64,000 nt of DNA, taken from NCBI GenBank assembly GCA_037577475.1, contig CM075189.1, positions 19,680,839-19,744,838 on the forward strand, read 5' to 3'. Of the stretch, positions 61,741-64,000 are shown in pieces (position 1 is the stretch's first letter; each line of letters starts with the position of its first letter). The translations under genes were made by a program, and so were the position numbers. Source of the stretch: Chaunax sp. Z400 (lineage: Eukaryota > Chordata > Actinopteri > Lophiiformes > Chaunacidae). The notes below the pieces were generated by a model. That model was given only the letters and a program-made list of their open reading frames with translations. It did no database searches and was not told where the DNA came from.

Positions 61741-64000
61741 ACATTTCCCAGCTCCGAGATCTCTTAATTTGATCCTTTAAACGAGACATAGGGATAGAAA
61801 AATGTGGCTTATATGAGGTATATGTCGTGCATGTTCAGAGCAGTAATGCTTTCATTTCCTGCCCAGAGTGCAAGACAGTATTTAGCGTTAACCACATGGA
61901 TATAACTAAAAATGCACATGCAATTCACAATACACATTTGTGTGCATGCATGCAGTATGGGTGCACACGCACACACACATACACACACACACACACACAC
62001 ACAAAATAGGATGAGCTGATCCCTTCCATAGAGTCTGCATCAACCACCCGCTGCTCCCACCACCATACTACGTAACCAACCACAGGATGTATATACCCAG
62101 CAACCAGAGGTCACCTTGGCTTGTTTACTTGACTGCAGTGGATGCACAGTGTCAGAGTGGAACACCACAACCTACAGCTGACCACTTACCAAAATATGTT
62201 CAGCTCTCAACTCCTACTGGATCATCGGTCATACTTTATGGGTAAGTAGCATAATCTCTACATTTTACCTAAGTTAGCTGCATCATGGAGGAAAAGTGGG
62301 ACATGCTGAACATTTCTTCCTGATCTCTTTGAAAAAATAAATTACGCACGTCATAAATTTGTTGAAGTTCTTCTGTAGCACCTTCATTTTTACGTTTTAT
62401 ATAATAATTCACTGCATATTTTGATGATTTTTTTTTGCTTTTTTTTTGCAACAGTTAAGTCCTGGCAGGGCCCAAAATGTCCATATTTCAGAGCCTGAAA
62501 TAGAAATATCCTCACTGTATATAACGGAGACGGTCATGCACACGATCTGCTGCGAATCACTGAATGTTTATGAAAACAGATCAAGTAAATAAGCACAGTT
62601 TTAAAACATATTTAAGTTTGAACTGTGTCTTCATTTCAGAGGTTTATGGGCCTGTTGCTTTACAGGCTGAGCCATAAATCCTGAACACTCTGACTCGGTT
62701 ATGCGTACCAGGTACTAACTCAGCTACTGTATGCTTCCTAAGACTGCACATACAGACACTCACCTCTGCACTGCTGAAACACACCACTAAGGAAACACTG
62801 GAGCCTCGTCTGATTCAGGTAAGGTCCAAAAAGTCCATGTTATTGGAACAGAGGGGTACAAAGACTGCCAGGGAAAGAGGCCCGATGACTGGGCTTTCTG
62901 TGTTTCCAGAGAGTTGCCCTGACCACCCTGGTAAATATAAGAGAGCAAATCCTTTTCAGTTTGAGAGTATGACACAGGGCTGCTACATAAATCAGTGCAG
63001 GCCCAGCCCGGCACAGGCTGGGAACGCCATGGGAGTGGTAGGCGGCACTACGGTAAGGTTTTTGGGGAAGGATTATGGATTGAGACGTACAGCTGGGAGG
63101 CTAAAGTTACACTTTTCATTACCACTTCGAGGGGGTCTTGGCTGCCTAGAAGCCAGTCAGATTTGTGAAGACCTCTTGCTGCCCTTGGAATGGTTGTAAT
63201 TCTGCACGCACATTCTTCACCTGAGGACAATTGTTCTTGATATGGCAAAAGCAATTTGGCAAAACGTGATGGGAAATACTGTTTTTCCTTTTTTCTGTCT
63301 TTTGTTTTGCCAATGGAAGAATTGAAAAAAAAAAAAGCGAATGAGTTGAGGGCATTGTGAAAGTCCTCATTCACCAAAAGACCAGAGTAAAGAGAGAGCA
63401 GTATGCCCCCTTCTGGCACTTTTCTTCTCTCCCTCTTTTCTTCTTTTTTCCCTGGCGTATGGAGATGTGAAGAAATGTCTTTTGATCAGCTCTGACAGAG
63501 CCTGGGCCATGTGAAGAGGGTGGCTAGTGGGACTCTGCCAATCCATGCAAGGCAAAAGTGTTCCTAATAAGAGAGTAATAAGCTAACGAGAGCTGGGTGT
63601 CTGTCTGAACCGCATCCTGAGCACTGCTTGTGCCAGCACACCCAGTGCCTTCTGACGTGCACCCGACGCCAGATGACTGCATTTCACCTGGCCTGTCCCA
63701 TATGCTCTCATCATTGGTGCAATAGTCTGAAATTTAAACTCCTTGTGGGTAAAGATAAATAGAATTGGGCTTATTTCTATTTCTGATTTCATACACATTG
63801 CAGGATTGTCCATGTTCAACATTACAATATGTTTTGAATATTATTTGCTGAAAATATCTGGGTGTGGAAAAATAAAGTGCAGGGTTGATTCTCTCCAAAG
63901 CAAATTTGTCTCACCTTGCCCACACATCAACTTGGCCTATTTCCACAACTGACTGCTTCCATTGTATGTGTGGGTTTGAAGTGGTCACATATCAAAGGGC
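61741..64000. other. Noncoding desert, last block
   Basis: It contains a (CA)n run (61970-62004), a GLI-like GACCACCCT (62921-62929) inside a complex stretch (62800-63200) open for 120 codons without a domain, and poly-A/T runs. No gene recognised up to the window edge. Confidence 0.5.
61970..62004. repeat. (CA)n microsatellite
   Basis: A CA run with one interruption (CATACA); source of Cys/Val and His/Thr ORFs. Confidence 0.9.

Noticed and set aside
62837..63199. 120-codon plus-strand ORF
   Set aside because: No domain recognised, and overlapped by an equally long minus-strand ORF.

Overview
The window is vertebrate nuclear DNA, almost certainly from a teleost fish. The evidence is two spliced ZIC zinc-finger genes arranged head to head, one of them zic6 (a paralogue described in fishes and absent from mammals), together with AT-rich noncoding DNA full of CA/TG microsatellites and tRNA-headed interspersed repeats of a kind widespread in spiny-rayed fishes. 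There are no bacterial features.

Layout. From 1 to about 1130 lies the 3' flank and 3'UTR of zic3. From 3895 down to 1132 on the minus strand lies zic3 (three coding exons, 446 aa). From 3896 to 11145 is the 7.25 kb spacer shared by the two divergent genes; it holds a CCAAT-box cluster beside zic3, an NRF1-type palindrome, a perfect CRE in a conserved-looking block at 9.3-9.8 kb, and the zic6 promoter region with two short upstream ORFs. From 11146 to 14361 on the plus strand lies zic6 (two coding exons, 526 aa), with a poly(A) signal at 14835. The remaining 49 kb (about 14.9-64 kb) shows no convincing protein-coding gene. It is a gene desert next to a developmental regulator pair and contains microsatellites, two SINE-like elements (29.3 and 30.1 kb), a 320 bp AT microsatellite, and several blocks with transcription-factor motif groupings that are reasonable enhancer candidates but cannot be shown to be conserved without alignment.

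How the genes relate. Both proteins are C2H2 transcription factors with five ZIC-type fingers. In vertebrates ZIC genes occur as divergent pairs (zic1/zic4, zic2/zic5, zic3/zic6), and the members of a pair often share regulatory DNA and overlapping expression in dorsal neural tissue. ZIC3 is also required for left-right patterning. The spacer and the flanking desert are therefore the natural place to look for shared enhancers.

I found no evidence for an undescribed multi-gene system. The most unusual observation is that zic3 exon 2 is flanked in the pre-mRNA by a (UG)n tract 12 nt upstream of its acceptor and a complementary (CA)n tract 35 nt downstream of its donor. This arrangement could loop the exon or affect its inclusion.
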